Source: an uncultured Chloroflexales bacterium (GTDB lineage Bacteria > Chloroflexota > Chloroflexia > Chloroflexales > Chloroflexaceae). Taken from it: 57,979 nucleotides of DNA. A program made the position numbers and the translations under genes. The stretch is taken from contig CALGUG010000001.1 in the NCBI GenBank assembly GCA_937902315.1, positions 1 to 57,979 of the forward strand, written 5' to 3'. The notes below the pieces were generated by a model, which saw only the letters and a list, made by a program, of their open reading frames with translations, ran no database searches and was not told the origin of the DNA. Positions 25,493 to 34,478 of the stretch are shown piece after piece; positions within the stretch are counted from its first letter, which is position 1; each line of letters starts with the position of its first letter.

Positions 25493-25523
25493 AAAAAAGA
25501 GAGATCATACGCTCTGATCTCTC
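25493..25523 (-). terminator. Terminator of the KimA-like transporter gene
   Basis: Stem GAGAGATCA / TGATCTCTC with a 7-nt loop. On the minus strand it is followed by TTTTTTGC. About 22 nt past the stop. Confidence 0.85.
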
Positions 25524-25545
25524 CGCAAGCAAAGAGGCAGCCGAT

Positions 25546-27390
25546 TTAATCGTGCAGGCGATAGGGCACGCTGATCACCACTGTGCCGCGTTGCAACAAC
25601 AGCATCGCCTTAATTAGCAGGGCAGTCTGGTTGTGAAGCATATACTGCCACCACTTCGACGGCACAAATTCGGGCATAATCACGCTTACAACGTCATCAC
25701 CATAGCGCGATTCAAGCTCGCTCAGATACTCCTTGATCGGCAACAAAAGCGAGCGATAGGGCGATGGCAAAACCACCAAGGGCACTCCACTGCCCCACTG
25801 TTCCCACTTCTGCTTGATCTTGGCCGTCACCTCCGGCTCAAGGTCAACATAGACCGCCGTCACATTGTCGGGCGCGAGCGAGAGGGCGTATTGAATAGCT
25901 GGCACCACACCACGATGCACACCGCTCACCAAGACCACAGCCGTGTGGCGACGCACCGCTTGCGGCATAGGCGCGCCCTCTAACGAAAGCTGAGCGGCCA
26001 CACTGCGATAGTGAGCGTTGATGCGGCGCAATACAAAGACAACAAGCGGAATCAGGAAGATCACAGCCCAAGCGCCATCGAAGAATTTGGTCGTCGCGAT
26101 CACCAACAAGACCACACCCGTTACACTGGCCCCGATCGTATTGATGATAGCGTTGCGTTGCCAGCCGGGCGTGCGCAGACGCCGCCAGTGCTGCACCATA
26201 CCCCACTGCGACAGCGTAAACGAGGTGAACACGCCGATCGCGTAGAGTGGTAAGAGCGCTTGTTCGCGCGCACCGAAAGCGATCACCAGACCCGCCGCGA
26301 CTGTGCCGAGCGCCACAACCCCGTTGGAAAAGACCAGGCGATCGCCCCGTTGGGCGAATTGGCGCGGCAAAAAGCGGTCGTTGGCGAGGAAGTAGGCTAA
26401 ACGCGGGAAGTCAGCGAAGGCCGTATTCGAGGCCAAGATCAAGATCAGCATGGTCGCCACTTGGGTAAAGAAATAAAATGGCGAGCCAGCGCCGAAGATC
26501 GCCCGTGCCAACTGCGAATTGGCCGTCTCGGGCTTGGCGCTACCATCGGGCAAAATATGGTAAGCATCTGCCAAGGTCGTGATTCCCAAGAACATACACG
26601 ACAGAATCACGATCATAATGATCAGCGTGATCGAGGCATTGCGCGATTCGGGCTTTTGAAAGTTTGGAACACCATCGGCGATCGCTTCGATTCCGGTCAG
26701 CGCCGTACAACCATTGGCGAAGGCATGCAGAATCAGAAAAAAGCCGATCGTCTCTAAATGTGACGGAATATGCGACACAGCAGGCGGAGGAGCCGGAACC
26801 ACGCCGCCAGTCAAGACTTGAAACAGACCGGTTCCGATCATTACAAACATACTTACAATGAAGAGGTAGGTCGGTAGCGTGAAAATTTGGGCCGACTCGC
26901 GCATGCCGCGTAGGTTTGCCAATGAAACCAATACGATCAACAGAACCGCCAGCTCGACCCGATGCACTTCGAGGGCCGGGAAAGCCGATGAGATCGCTGC
27001 GACCGCCGCCGACATACTCACCGCTACTGTCAGAATGTAGTCGATCAGCAAAGCGCCTGCTGCCACCAAGGAAGGGGTCTGGCCCAAGTTCTCACGCGAA
27101 ACAATGTAAGTTCCGCCTCCCTGCGGATAAGCGAAGATGGTTTGACGATAGGAAAAACCCACAACAATCAATAAGGCCGCAATAGCAACCGCAATCGGCG
27201 TGGCGAAATTAAGAGCGCCTTCACCCGCCATAATCAAAGCGATCAACACAGCCTCTGTTGCGTAGGCAACCGAAGAGAGCGCATCAGACGAAAAAATCGC
27301 AAGCGCGGTTTTTTTGGAGAGTCGCTCGTGGGCTAGTTGCTCGGTGGAAAGTGGACGCCCAATCAACAGGCGCTTAAATTCCCCGATCAT
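25546..27390 (-). CDS. kimA: KimA-like APC-family potassium/proton symporter
   Basis: A 614-residue transporter: about 12 TM helices in the first 440 residues and a 165-residue soluble C-terminal domain. The N terminus (FKRLLIGRPL, ALAIFSSDALSSVAYATEA, then IFAYPQGGGTYIVSRENLG) closely follows KimA/YdaO of Firmicutes, a high-affinity K+/H+ symporter. KimA is normally controlled by c-di-AMP through protein binding and, in Bacillus, a riboswitch; no such riboswitch is visible here. ATG has GGAGGGAG upstream and a strong promoter 50-75 bp away. Amino-acid specificity in the same family cannot be excluded. Confidence 0.87.
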   Translation of the reverse strand: MIGEFKRLLIGRPLSTEQLAHERLSKKTALAIFSSDALSSVAYATEAVLIALIMAGEGALNFATPIAVAIAALLIVVGFSYRQTIFAYPQGGGTYIVSRENLGQTPSLVAAGALLIDYILTVAVSMSAAVAAISSAFPALEVHRVELAVLLIVLVSLANLRGMRESAQIFTLPTYLFIVSMFVMIGTGLFQVLTGGVVPAPPPAVSHIPSHLETIGFFLILHAFANGCTALTGIEAIADGVPNFQKPESRNASITLIIMIVILSCMFLGITTLADAYHILPDGSAKPETANSQLARAIFGAGSPFYFFTQVATMLILILASNTAFADFPRLAYFLANDRFLPRQFAQRGDRLVFSNGVVALGTVAAGLVIAFGAREQALLPLYAIGVFTSFTLSQWGMVQHWRRLRTPGWQRNAIINTIGASVTGVVLLVIATTKFFDGAWAVIFLIPLVVFVLRRINAHYRSVAAQLSLEGAPMPQAVRRHTAVVLVSGVHRGVVPAIQYALSLAPDNVTAVYVDLEPEVTAKIKQKWEQWGSGVPLVVLPSPYRSLLLPIKEYLSELESRYGDDVVSVIMPEFVPSKWWQYMLHNQTALLIKAMLLLQRGTVVISVPYRLHD

Positions 27391-27438
27391 AAAAACTCCC
27401 TCCGTAAAAAGGCCAACAAAACGTGAACGTAATCGGGG

Positions 27439-27467
27439 ATACTAGCACTCGCTACCTAAGCTGTCAA
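27439..27467 (-). promoter_or_regulatory. Near-consensus sigma-70 promoter of the KimA-like gene
   Basis: Minus strand TTGACA (27467-27462), 17-bp spacer, TAGTAT (27444-27439). Leader about 40 nt; Shine-Dalgarno ACGGAGGGAG directly before the ATG. Confidence 0.8.
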
Positions 27468-27633
27468 GACCCTCGCGTCAAGCTTATAGACGCGCGTTCG
27501 AGCCTTCTATTTCCACAGATATCGCTACAGGGGCCATGCTTATACAAAGCCATCGATCGCTTTCATAAACAAGCAGAGGAAATCTCCACTTTGCTGAAGC
27601 TTTTTTCGCTTTTGTTCCATTGCGAAATATCCG

Positions 27634-27830
27634 TTTTTATACCAATCCGTTTGATCACTTCAGCACTCTGGCGGCTCAGTCTCTTCCCCAAAGAGGGCTG
27701 CTAGCGCGTCCGCCTACGGCTACTAACAGCTCGCCCGTAAGCAGGGTGTTGTAGTTGTGTGCCGAAAGGCCCCCAACATACAACGATTCAAGCGGACTTC
27801 GTATTAAAGGGATTTGATATGTAGCGTTGA
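27634..27830 (-). repeat. Composite R1 element, inverted copy
   Basis: Begins TATACCAATCCGTTTGATCA and ends with GGGATTTGATATG, complementary-type termini. Contains the R1 core at 27705-27722 and TCAGCACTCTGGCGGCTCA, the reverse complement of the 4230-4250 segment. The gap 27391-28104 holds this element, the core at 27892-27909 and the promoter above. Confidence 0.75.
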
Positions 27831-27891
27831 GATTTCGGGCGGCTTCACACCACAGAAGCATCGGATTAGGCTTTAGCGGATGGGATGTTGG

Positions 27892-27909
27892 TAGCCGTAG
27901 GCGGACGCG
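27892..27909 (+). repeat. R1 core repeat
   Basis: Core TAGCCGTAGGCGGACGCG followed by GTGAGGAAGGCATGGAAG, a flank type shared with 33945-33990. It faces the core at 27705-27722. Confidence 0.75.
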
Positions 27910-28104
27910 GTGAGGAAGGCATGGAAGCTAGAGAACTCGACGCCAGAGCGCTAAAAGCAAGGCACAACAACCAGCCTCCTTCTAACGAAGGCCAAACTAT
28001 CAAATAGGCTATTGCAAGTCGCGCGCCCTGCGAGCTTACATAGCATGTCAACGACACACTGGCAGCATCAACCACCAGTGTGTCATCATCAAGAGCAATA
28101 ACAA

Positions 28105-28329
28105 TTAGCTCATAGAATTCTCGTCGGGCGCTTCAACGGGGATGTGGTCGAGCCCAGCGCTACGGGCGGCTTCGATCCGACGGCGCAGATCCCATAGGCG
28201 GGCCAGTTCCTTGGTGATCTCTTTCAAGCGGGGATGTTCGCTGCTGCTCACTCGGTCATCACGATAAATCGCTTCGCGCTCTTCCTCAAGCTGGGCAATC
28301 GTCGCAAGGATCTCTTGAAGACTTTGCAT
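28105..28329 (-). CDS. DUF2630 small protein
   Basis: A 74-residue, highly charged, mostly helical protein. It has the DUF2630 pattern of a Glu-rich first helix (LQEILATIAQLEEEREAIYR), a loop with conserved PRLKEI, a WDLRRRIEAARSAGLD second helix and an acidic tail. Likely forms a helical hairpin; function unknown. The ATG at 28329 has GGGAGAATTCC upstream; a start ten codons earlier is open but lacks a ribosome site. It lies 56 bp after the AKR gene on the same strand and may be read with it. Confidence 0.75.
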   Translation of the reverse strand: MQSLQEILATIAQLEEEREAIYRDDRVSSSEHPRLKEITKELARLWDLRRRIEAARSAGLDHIPVEAPDENSMS

Positions 28330-28385
28330 GGAATTCTCCCTCGTTCTCCTGCACCACATTCGCAGACTAGCAAACAGATCAAGGC

Positions 28386-29396
28386 TTAGCGTCGTGCAAT
28401 GAAGGGGTCGCGTTCGCGCGGAAGGCTAAACCAGGCCCCATCGCACGCTTCAAGCTCTTCTGCATCAAGTTCTAGGCCAACAGCTTGGAGGCTATCGCGC
28501 AGTTGCTCGGGCTTGCTGGCACCCACAATCGCGCTGGTCACAGCGGGCTGGGCCAGCACCCAGGCCAAAGCGACATGGGTCAGGCTCTTGCCGCGCCCTT
28601 CCACAAAGTTTGCCAAGCTATCGACCGCCTCAAAAACCGCATCGTTCCAATAGCGCTTGCGGTACATTTCGCCGCTATTTTTCAGGCCGAAGCGCGTATT
28701 AGTATCGAAGGCTTTGTTTTGACGATAACGACCCGTCAGCATGCCGCCCGCCAAGGGATTGTAGGCAATAATACCGACACCATGACGCTGGCAGAGCGGC
28801 ATAATCTCGTCTTCGATCATACGGAAGAGCAGATTGTAGCGCGGCTGGTCGCATTCGAAGCGCGCCAAATTGTACTTATCGCTGGTCCAGAGCGCCTCGG
28901 CCAACTGGTGAGCCAAGAAGTTTGAGCAGCCGATATAGCGCACTTTGCCCGCGTGCACCAAATCGTCGAGGGCGCGCAGTGTCTCTTCGAGCGGCGTTTC
29001 GGGATCGAAGGCGTGCACTTGGTAGAGATCGATATAGTCGGTCTGTAAGCGGCGCAAGCTATCTTCGCAGGCTTTGATGATATGTTTGCGGCTCAGACCT
29101 TGATCGTTGGGGTGGGGCCCCATTTTGCCATGACACTTGGTCGCCAAAACGATGCGATCGCGCGCTTTGCGCTCGCGCAACCAGTTGCCGACGATCGTTT
29201 CGGTGCTGCCCAGCATATGCGGATCGCTGCCCAAGGGGTAGACATCGGCCGTATCGAAGAAGTTGACGCCCGCCTCATCGGCGACATCCATAATCGCAAA
29301 GGCAGTCGCCTCGTCGGCCTGATTGCCAAAGGTCATGGTGCCCAAACAGATTTCGCTCACTTTGAGGCCAGTGCGGCCCATTCGTTTGATCTTCAT
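28386..29396 (-). CDS. Aldo/keto reductase
   Basis: A 336-residue NADPH-dependent TIM-barrel oxidoreductase. The catalytic tetrad can be read: Asp of FFDTADVY (about 50), Tyr of the same motif (about 55), Lys of LATKCHG (about 88) and His of YQVHAFD (about 124). The GCSNFLAHQLAE and IVGASKPEQL segments are the cofactor-binding motifs. It belongs to the group with YcsN/Gfo-like sugar and glycerol reductases; the xylonate dehydratase lies just upstream, so a sugar or keto-acid substrate is likely. Start ATG with GAGGAAG. A hairpin separates it from the preceding gene. Confidence 0.87.
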   Translation of the reverse strand: MKIKRMGRTGLKVSEICLGTMTFGNQADEATAFAIMDVADEAGVNFFDTADVYPLGSDPHMLGSTETIVGNWLRERKARDRIVLATKCHGKMGPHPNDQGLSRKHIIKACEDSLRRLQTDYIDLYQVHAFDPETPLEETLRALDDLVHAGKVRYIGCSNFLAHQLAEALWTSDKYNLARFECDQPRYNLLFRMIEDEIMPLCQRHGVGIIAYNPLAGGMLTGRYRQNKAFDTNTRFGLKNSGEMYRKRYWNDAVFEAVDSLANFVEGRGKSLTHVALAWVLAQPAVTSAIVGASKPEQLRDSLQAVGLELDAEELEACDGAWFSLPRERDPFIARR

Positions 29397-29412
29397 CGCT
29401 TCCTCATTCTTG

Positions 29413-29447
29413 AAAAAAGCAAGGAGGAGCGCTGGGCACGCTCCTCC
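29413..29447 (-). terminator. Terminator between xylonate dehydratase and AKR genes
   Basis: Stem GGAGGAGCG / CGCTCCTCC, minus-strand tail TTGCTTTTTTCAAG. It implies the dehydratase transcript stops or is attenuated before the AKR gene. Confidence 0.75.
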
Positions 29448-29460
29448 GTATGCAACAAAG

Positions 29461-31437
29461 CTATCCTCGTTTCCCGCTCAGCGCGTTGATGATGGCATCG
29501 ACATCGTAGACACAACCGCCCCAGGTGCCGCCGCCCGCCTGCTGTAAAGCCGCCCAAAGGCGCGTATCATCGGGCAGAGCTGGGTGAGGCGAAAGGTCCT
29601 CGCGCGATTCGCGAGCTGCCAAGACGCGAGCGCCCTCTTCCGGCCCATAGATCGTATCACCTTCGCCGACCAGATCGACCGAGCCGACCAAGTTGTTGCG
29701 ATCCACAATGATGCGAATGATATCGCCGTCGCGCACTTTGCCGATCGGGCCGCCCGCCAAAGCTTCCGGCCCGATATGGCCGATGCATGCGCCTGTGCTC
29801 ACGCCCGAGAAACGCGCGTCGGTGATTACCGCCACATCTTTGCCCCAACTGATATGCTTGAGCGCCGAGGTCACTTGATAGATCTCTTCCATACCTGTGC
29901 CCATAGGGCCGCCACAGGCCAAGACGATGATGTCGCCCGGCATAATGCGGTCGGGACCGTGGCTCTTGATGGCCTGCACGGCGGCGCGCTCGCGCGTAAA
30001 GAAGCGGGCGCGGCCCTGCTTGCGATACACACCGTCGGGATCGACAACCTGCGGGTTGATGGCGGTGCTCTTGATGACCGAGCCTTCCGGCGCAAGGTTG
30101 CCGGTCGGGAAGGTAATGGTGCTAGTCATGCCGCGCTCGCGGGCCTGCTCAGGGCTCATAATCACGTCGTCGGGGTCGACGCCATCGCGATCGATCAGCT
30201 GTTGGCGCAGATTTCTGCGGCGCTCCGACTGCTCCCACCAATCGAGCGTCTCGCCCAGAGTCATGCCGGTCGCGGTCAAAACATCTTCGTGCAGCAGACC
30301 GAGCTTGCGCAGATGCAGCATCACCTCGGGTACGCCGCCCGCCAAGAAGACGCGCACGGTTGGGTGGTTCACCGGGCCATTGGGCAGCACCGAAACCAGA
30401 CGCGGCACCTTGCGATTGACCTCGCTCCAATCGTCGACGGTCGGGCGCGGCAGACCAGCGCTGTAGGCGATGGCCGGAATGTGTAACAGCAGGTTGGTCG
30501 AGCCACCGAAGGCTGCGTGCACCACCATCGCGTTGTGAATCGCCTTGGAAGTCAAAATATCCTTCATCAGGATCTTCTGCTTTTCGAGCTTGAGCACGGC
30601 CCGAGCCGAAGCGCGCGCCAATTCCAGCCAGATCGGCTGGCCCGAGGGAGCCAGCGCCGAGTGAGGCAGCGCCATACCCAGCGCCTCGGCGACCACCTGC
30701 GAGGTCGCTGCCGTACCGAGGAACTGGCAGCCGCCGCCCGGCGAAGCACAGGCCGAACAACCCGCCAAGGCCGCCTCGTCGAGCGTGATCTCGCCGTGGG
30801 CGAAGCGCGCGCCGATCGACTGCACCGTACCCGCATCTTCGCCCTCGGTGGGCGGCAAGGTCACGCCGCCCGGCACCAACACACAGGGCAAATTAGGGGT
30901 GCCGGCCAAGGCCATCATCATCGCGGGCAAGCCCTTGTCGCAGGTGGCGATGCCCAAGACGCCCTTGCGTGTCGGCAAAGAGCGGATCAGACGGCGCAAG
31001 ACTTGAGCGGCATCGTTGCGATAGGGCAAGCTATCGAGCATACCGTCGGTTCCTTGCGAACGACCGTCACAGGGGTCGGTCACAAAACCCGCGAAGGGCA
31101 TGCCGTTGTTGGCACGCAACTCTTCGGCGGCGGCCTGCATCATCAAGCCGACCTCCCAATGGCCGGTGTGGTAGCCCAACGCGATCGGCTTGCCATCGGG
31201 AGCGCGAATGCCGCCTTGCGTGCTCAGCATCAGCACTTGGGTGCGGGTCAATTCGGCTGGATCCCAGCCCATGCCGACGTTTTGGCTCATAGCGAACAGA
31301 TCGCCGCTGGGCGCGTTAAGCAGCATATCCTCGGTCAGCGGTAGCTTACCTTGCGGACCGGGCGCGTTGGTTTGCACATCGAAAAACGCACCAGATCCGG
31401 TGCCTAGCAGTGCATCAAGTGACGAAAAATCGGGCAT
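29461..31437 (-). CDS. D-xylonate dehydratase, YjhG/YagF type
   Basis: A 658-residue IlvD/Edd-superfamily iron-sulphur dehydratase converting D-xylonate to 2-keto-3-deoxy-xylonate. It matches the E. coli YagF/YjhG subgroup almost end to end: APSGDLFAMSQNVGMGWD, LGYHTGHWEVGLMMQAAA, and the three cluster Cys in DPCDGRSQGT, ATCDKGLPA and ASPGGGCQFLGTA. Length (655 in E. coli) agrees. AAGGAGT precedes the ATG. Upstream on the same strand is a GH43 glycosidase (127 bp away). The xylose dehydrogenase and the keto-acid dehydratase/aldolase of the pathway are not in the window. Confidence 0.93.
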   Translation of the reverse strand: MPDFSSLDALLGTGSGAFFDVQTNAPGPQGKLPLTEDMLLNAPSGDLFAMSQNVGMGWDPAELTRTQVLMLSTQGGIRAPDGKPIALGYHTGHWEVGLMMQAAAEELRANNGMPFAGFVTDPCDGRSQGTDGMLDSLPYRNDAAQVLRRLIRSLPTRKGVLGIATCDKGLPAMMMALAGTPNLPCVLVPGGVTLPPTEGEDAGTVQSIGARFAHGEITLDEAALAGCSACASPGGGCQFLGTAATSQVVAEALGMALPHSALAPSGQPIWLELARASARAVLKLEKQKILMKDILTSKAIHNAMVVHAAFGGSTNLLLHIPAIAYSAGLPRPTVDDWSEVNRKVPRLVSVLPNGPVNHPTVRVFLAGGVPEVMLHLRKLGLLHEDVLTATGMTLGETLDWWEQSERRRNLRQQLIDRDGVDPDDVIMSPEQARERGMTSTITFPTGNLAPEGSVIKSTAINPQVVDPDGVYRKQGRARFFTRERAAVQAIKSHGPDRIMPGDIIVLACGGPMGTGMEEIYQVTSALKHISWGKDVAVITDARFSGVSTGACIGHIGPEALAGGPIGKVRDGDIIRIIVDRNNLVGSVDLVGEGDTIYGPEEGARVLAARESREDLSPHPALPDDTRLWAALQQAGGGTWGGCVYDVDAIINALSGKRG

Positions 31438-31564
31438 GAGAAAGACTCCTTTGTCACAAGCAGCGGGAATTTCGGATGCCCGTATTGTGCCACAGTTTTA
31501 GGCTTTTGTGGTTGAGAGTAGTTTGTATGAGAAACACACTAACAACACTATGTCAGCCCTTCCG

Positions 31565-33559
31565 CTACTCTTCGATCAAGCTGATCTTCCAACAGGCATC
31601 GGACTGTGCCAGCGAGCTAGGCCCGGGATGATCGGCCTTCAACTGGCCGCTCTTCTCATCGAAGGCCAGAAAACGATGGCTCACCAACGACATCAGGATC
31701 GGCTCACCGTAGACCTGTTCCATCCACTGAAAGGTTTGGGCATTGCTCAGTTCGACGTGTTGCAGCGAGGCCACGCCGTCCTCGCCGACTGTCAGCGCGC
31801 CCTCGCTGCTCATCAGCGCAACCCGCCCTAGGCCTCGGTCGAGCACCTTGAACTGCAGAGGCTGACCGCCCTTTTGGCCCACAAGCTGCCCATCGCGCAG
31901 CACCAGCGCCAAAGCCTGTTCTCGGCTCTCCAAGCTGATGGTCTTGCCGAACGGGATGGGATTCATCAAACCGTTTGGATATGGCTCAGCGACCTCGAAC
32001 TGATCGAAATCGGCATAACCGCCCTCGACCCCGGCGCTGTTGAAGTTGAAGAGCGCATAGCGCACGCCTTGGAAGGTCTTGAGTTGAAAGATCAGCTTGA
32101 CCTCGGCCCCGATCGGCTTGAAGTGTTGACCGTCTAAGCTGTAGCTAAAGTGGCCGACCTCGCGCAGAAAGTCGCAATCGGCCCGCAGCCAGATCTTGCG
32201 CTCTTGGAGCGGCAGCACTTCGCGCTGCTCGTTCAGCTGGTTGTAATACACCAACTTATCGCCGTCGGCTTGGCGCTCGACCGCAAGGTAGGCATAGGGG
32301 TGGTTGAAGAGCGCCAAGCCTGCGATATCGCCGACCTGCAGGCCATCGCTCTCTAAAATCACGCTCGGCTGCGACTGAGGGCCGACCGCCTTCTGGGTCA
32401 GGCTATTGCGCGCCCACCAGAGATCTGTGGCGGGTAAGCTATGCAGGCGCAAGTAGCCTTTGCGCTCGCTGAGCGACCATTTGCTATCGTCGGGCAGGTG
32501 GTTCCACTGCCAGAGCGGGTTGAGGGTCGGGCGATCGAAATCGTCGTTGCGCTGAAAGAGCGGCGTAGGGGTCGAGTGATAGCCGGTATTGGGCTTCAAC
32601 CAAGTGCGCGGCGTACGCTTGAGGTTGCCGCTCAGGCCGAAGTAGGGCCAACCATCGCGCCAAGTCACAGGCGAAAGACAGGTCACGCGCCCGAGCGAGT
32701 TGTAGTCCATCATCGAAAAGCCCCACCACTCGCCGTTGACCGTATCGACGATGCCACCCTGATGCAGCGACATGCGCCCTACACTTGCCGGATCAGGCTC
32801 GGCTAGTTCAAACGAGCCGCCCCAAACCTGCTTCAGGCGGTTGCCCTCTAACAAACCGAAATCTTCGTCGGCGCTGATCTCTAAGTTGACCTCGTAGGGG
32901 CCTTCGGGGCGATCGGCGCGCGCACAGGGCATGCGCATACGACCCGCAAACCAAGCGCTGGTAATGTAGTACTTGCCGCTGATCTTATAGAAGTGAACGC
33001 CTTCGCCCATGCCCGCGTCTTTGGGAATGATGATTCGCTCTGTGCCGGGCACCAGATCGTCGAGCGTCTCGTTCAACTCGGCCAAGTGAATATCGCCGTA
33101 GCCCCAGATCACATAGACTTTGCCATCGTCATCGAACAGTACCGAAAGGTCGTGCAGCGAAACCCGCATGGCATGGCGCGTCCACGGCCCGCGCGGGTTA
33201 GTGGCCCGAAAACACTGGGTGGTCTGTTTGTTGATGTTGGTGAAGATATAAAAGGTGCCGTTGTGATAGCGCAGACAGGGTGCCCAGATCCCTTGGCCGT
33301 AACTCTCCTGTTCATCTTCTAAGCGAAAGGCTGGCCCTAAATCGAGGCGATCGAAGGCATAGCTCAGCAGCTTCCAGTTCACAAGGTCGCGCGAATGCAA
33401 AACCGGCAAACCCGGCATGCTGTGCATGGTTGTGCTTGTGAGATAGTAATCGTTGCCGACCCGAATCAGGTCAGGATCAGGAAAATCCTCGTAAAAGAGC
33501 GGGTTGGTAAATGTGCCATTACCATTATCTGAAATCCAAGTTTGTGCTGCTTTACTCAC
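31565..33559 (-). CDS. GH43 beta-xylosidase/arabinofuranosidase with C-terminal domains
   Basis: A 664-residue intracellular glycoside hydrolase (no signal peptide). A five-blade beta-propeller (about 15-320) carries FPDPDLIRVGNDYYL with the catalytic-base Asp, DLSVLFDDDGKVYVIWGYGD, and the general-acid Glu in MGEGVHFYKI. Residues about 340-545 form the GH43 C2 concanavalin-like domain. The last ~120 residues have a third, beta-rich domain resembling a trefoil/fascin repeat (LVGQKGGQPLQFKVL, FLAFDEKSGQLKAD). GTG start, AGGAGTGGAGC upstream. It would release pentoses from xylan oligomers, feeding the xylonate enzyme. Confidence 0.88.
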   Translation of the reverse strand: MSKAAQTWISDNGNGTFTNPLFYEDFPDPDLIRVGNDYYLTSTTMHSMPGLPVLHSRDLVNWKLLSYAFDRLDLGPAFRLEDEQESYGQGIWAPCLRYHNGTFYIFTNINKQTTQCFRATNPRGPWTRHAMRVSLHDLSVLFDDDGKVYVIWGYGDIHLAELNETLDDLVPGTERIIIPKDAGMGEGVHFYKISGKYYITSAWFAGRMRMPCARADRPEGPYEVNLEISADEDFGLLEGNRLKQVWGGSFELAEPDPASVGRMSLHQGGIVDTVNGEWWGFSMMDYNSLGRVTCLSPVTWRDGWPYFGLSGNLKRTPRTWLKPNTGYHSTPTPLFQRNDDFDRPTLNPLWQWNHLPDDSKWSLSERKGYLRLHSLPATDLWWARNSLTQKAVGPQSQPSVILESDGLQVGDIAGLALFNHPYAYLAVERQADGDKLVYYNQLNEQREVLPLQERKIWLRADCDFLREVGHFSYSLDGQHFKPIGAEVKLIFQLKTFQGVRYALFNFNSAGVEGGYADFDQFEVAEPYPNGLMNPIPFGKTISLESREQALALVLRDGQLVGQKGGQPLQFKVLDRGLGRVALMSSEGALTVGEDGVASLQHVELSNAQTFQWMEQVYGEPILMSLVSHRFLAFDEKSGQLKADHPGPSSLAQSDACWKISLIEE

Positions 33560-33940
33560 GCTCCACTCCTATCTCCAAGCTTGTGTAAGAGCTTCAATAA
33601 CCCATCAATAACGAGAACAGGCCGTTCGGCTTCTACATCGAATCAAATCGCACTCTATGGACAGCTAGCCCACAGATTCATCTCGGCGCTCTATCTCGCT
33701 CTTTAGACGCCAAGCAGCAAATGCATTGATAGTCAGAATCTATGCTCCTAATCGTAGCACATCCCACCAAGCCCTGGTAGCTTTCTGCTTAAAGGACATA
33801 CGCCTGTTTTCGGTAGATTGTGAGCCTTTTTATTGCGCTCGAATGATTTAGCAATCACAACATATAACATTCGTTTTCATCGTCGTGTTTTGGGGGCTTT
33901 GTCCACAGGCAGATAGCAACCTCGTTTGATGGGCGGGATG
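33560..33940. other. Upstream region of the GH43 gene
   Basis: Moderately AT-rich, no repeat core, no hairpin or box I could support. The R1 copy at 33945-33962 and a terminator hairpin follow. Confidence 0.4.
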
Positions 33941-33944
33941 TTGG

Positions 33945-33962
33945 TAGCCGTAGGCGGACGCG
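33945..33962 (+). repeat. R1 core repeat
   Basis: Preceded by GGGCGGGATGTTGG and followed by GTTGAGAGCGGATGGAAGG; nearly the reverse complement of the 35950-36010 copy. Confidence 0.8.
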
Positions 33963-34050
33963 GTTGAGAGCGGATGGAAGGAAGAGAGCTCGCCGCTAGT
34001 GCTAGAAACTCAGTAGCAACATGCGTTTGGGGCTTGCTAGAGCAGAACAT

Positions 34051-34089
34051 AAAAAGGGATTCGATGAACAAGTCATCAAACCCCTTTTT
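34051..34089 (-). terminator. Bidirectional hairpin terminator
   Basis: AAAAAGGGATTCGATGA pairs with TCATCAAACCCCTTTTT (few mismatches). A T-run closes it on both strands, and it lies 40 nt past the stop of the small gene at 34129. Confidence 0.7.
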
Positions 34090-34128
34090 GATTGCTGTGG
34101 TAAAGCGCTTTAACTCATTGTTTGTCGA

Positions 34129-34374
34129 TCAGTCGATCGCCTGCTCTGGCTCGCTCAAAGTTTGAGACGGGTGCAAATGATAGACCAGCGTTACACCACA
34201 CACAAATTTTCCATTTGGAGCGACGGCCGTCGTCGTGCTTATCGCAACAGACTCGATATCAGACGCCGCAAGCCACTCGTTGGCTTTCTGTTGCGCTTTA
34301 GCGAGCGCTTCATCGAAATGTTTGTCTTGGCCCGTAAAGCTGATCAGCCGATACGTTTGTGCCACTGTGCCCAT
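34129..34374 (-). CDS. Small protein of unknown function
   Basis: An 81-residue protein beginning MGTVAQTYRLISFTGQDKHF. It looks like a small alpha/beta protein: strand YRLISFTG, helix DEALAKAQQKANEWLAASD, strand VESVAISTTTAVAPNG-type, strand KFVCGVTLVYHL. The pattern is reminiscent of dodecin-like or sporulation-control folds, but I do not recognise a family. The ATG at 34374 has AAGGAAC upstream; an earlier frame start is open but lacks a ribosome site. It is monocistronic with its own terminator. Confidence 0.6.
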   Translation of the reverse strand: MGTVAQTYRLISFTGQDKHFDEALAKAQQKANEWLAASDIESVAISTTTAVAPNGKFVCGVTLVYHLHPSQTLSEPEQAID

Positions 34375-34478
34375 GCTTTGTTCCTTTTGTTGCTTGCCGC
34401 TATGCCAAGCAAAAAGGTAGGCCATGTAGGTTATCGCTCGATTAAGAGCCTGTAAAAAACTCTCCTCAGCCAGCTATC

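Noticed and set aside
27391..27560. A ydaO-type c-di-AMP riboswitch upstream of the KimA-like gene
   Set aside because: The leader after the promoter is only ~40 nt and does not show the conserved riboswitch elements.
29584..30486. A 300-codon plus-strand open frame
   Set aside because: Antisense to the xylonate dehydratase, which aligns end to end with known enzymes.
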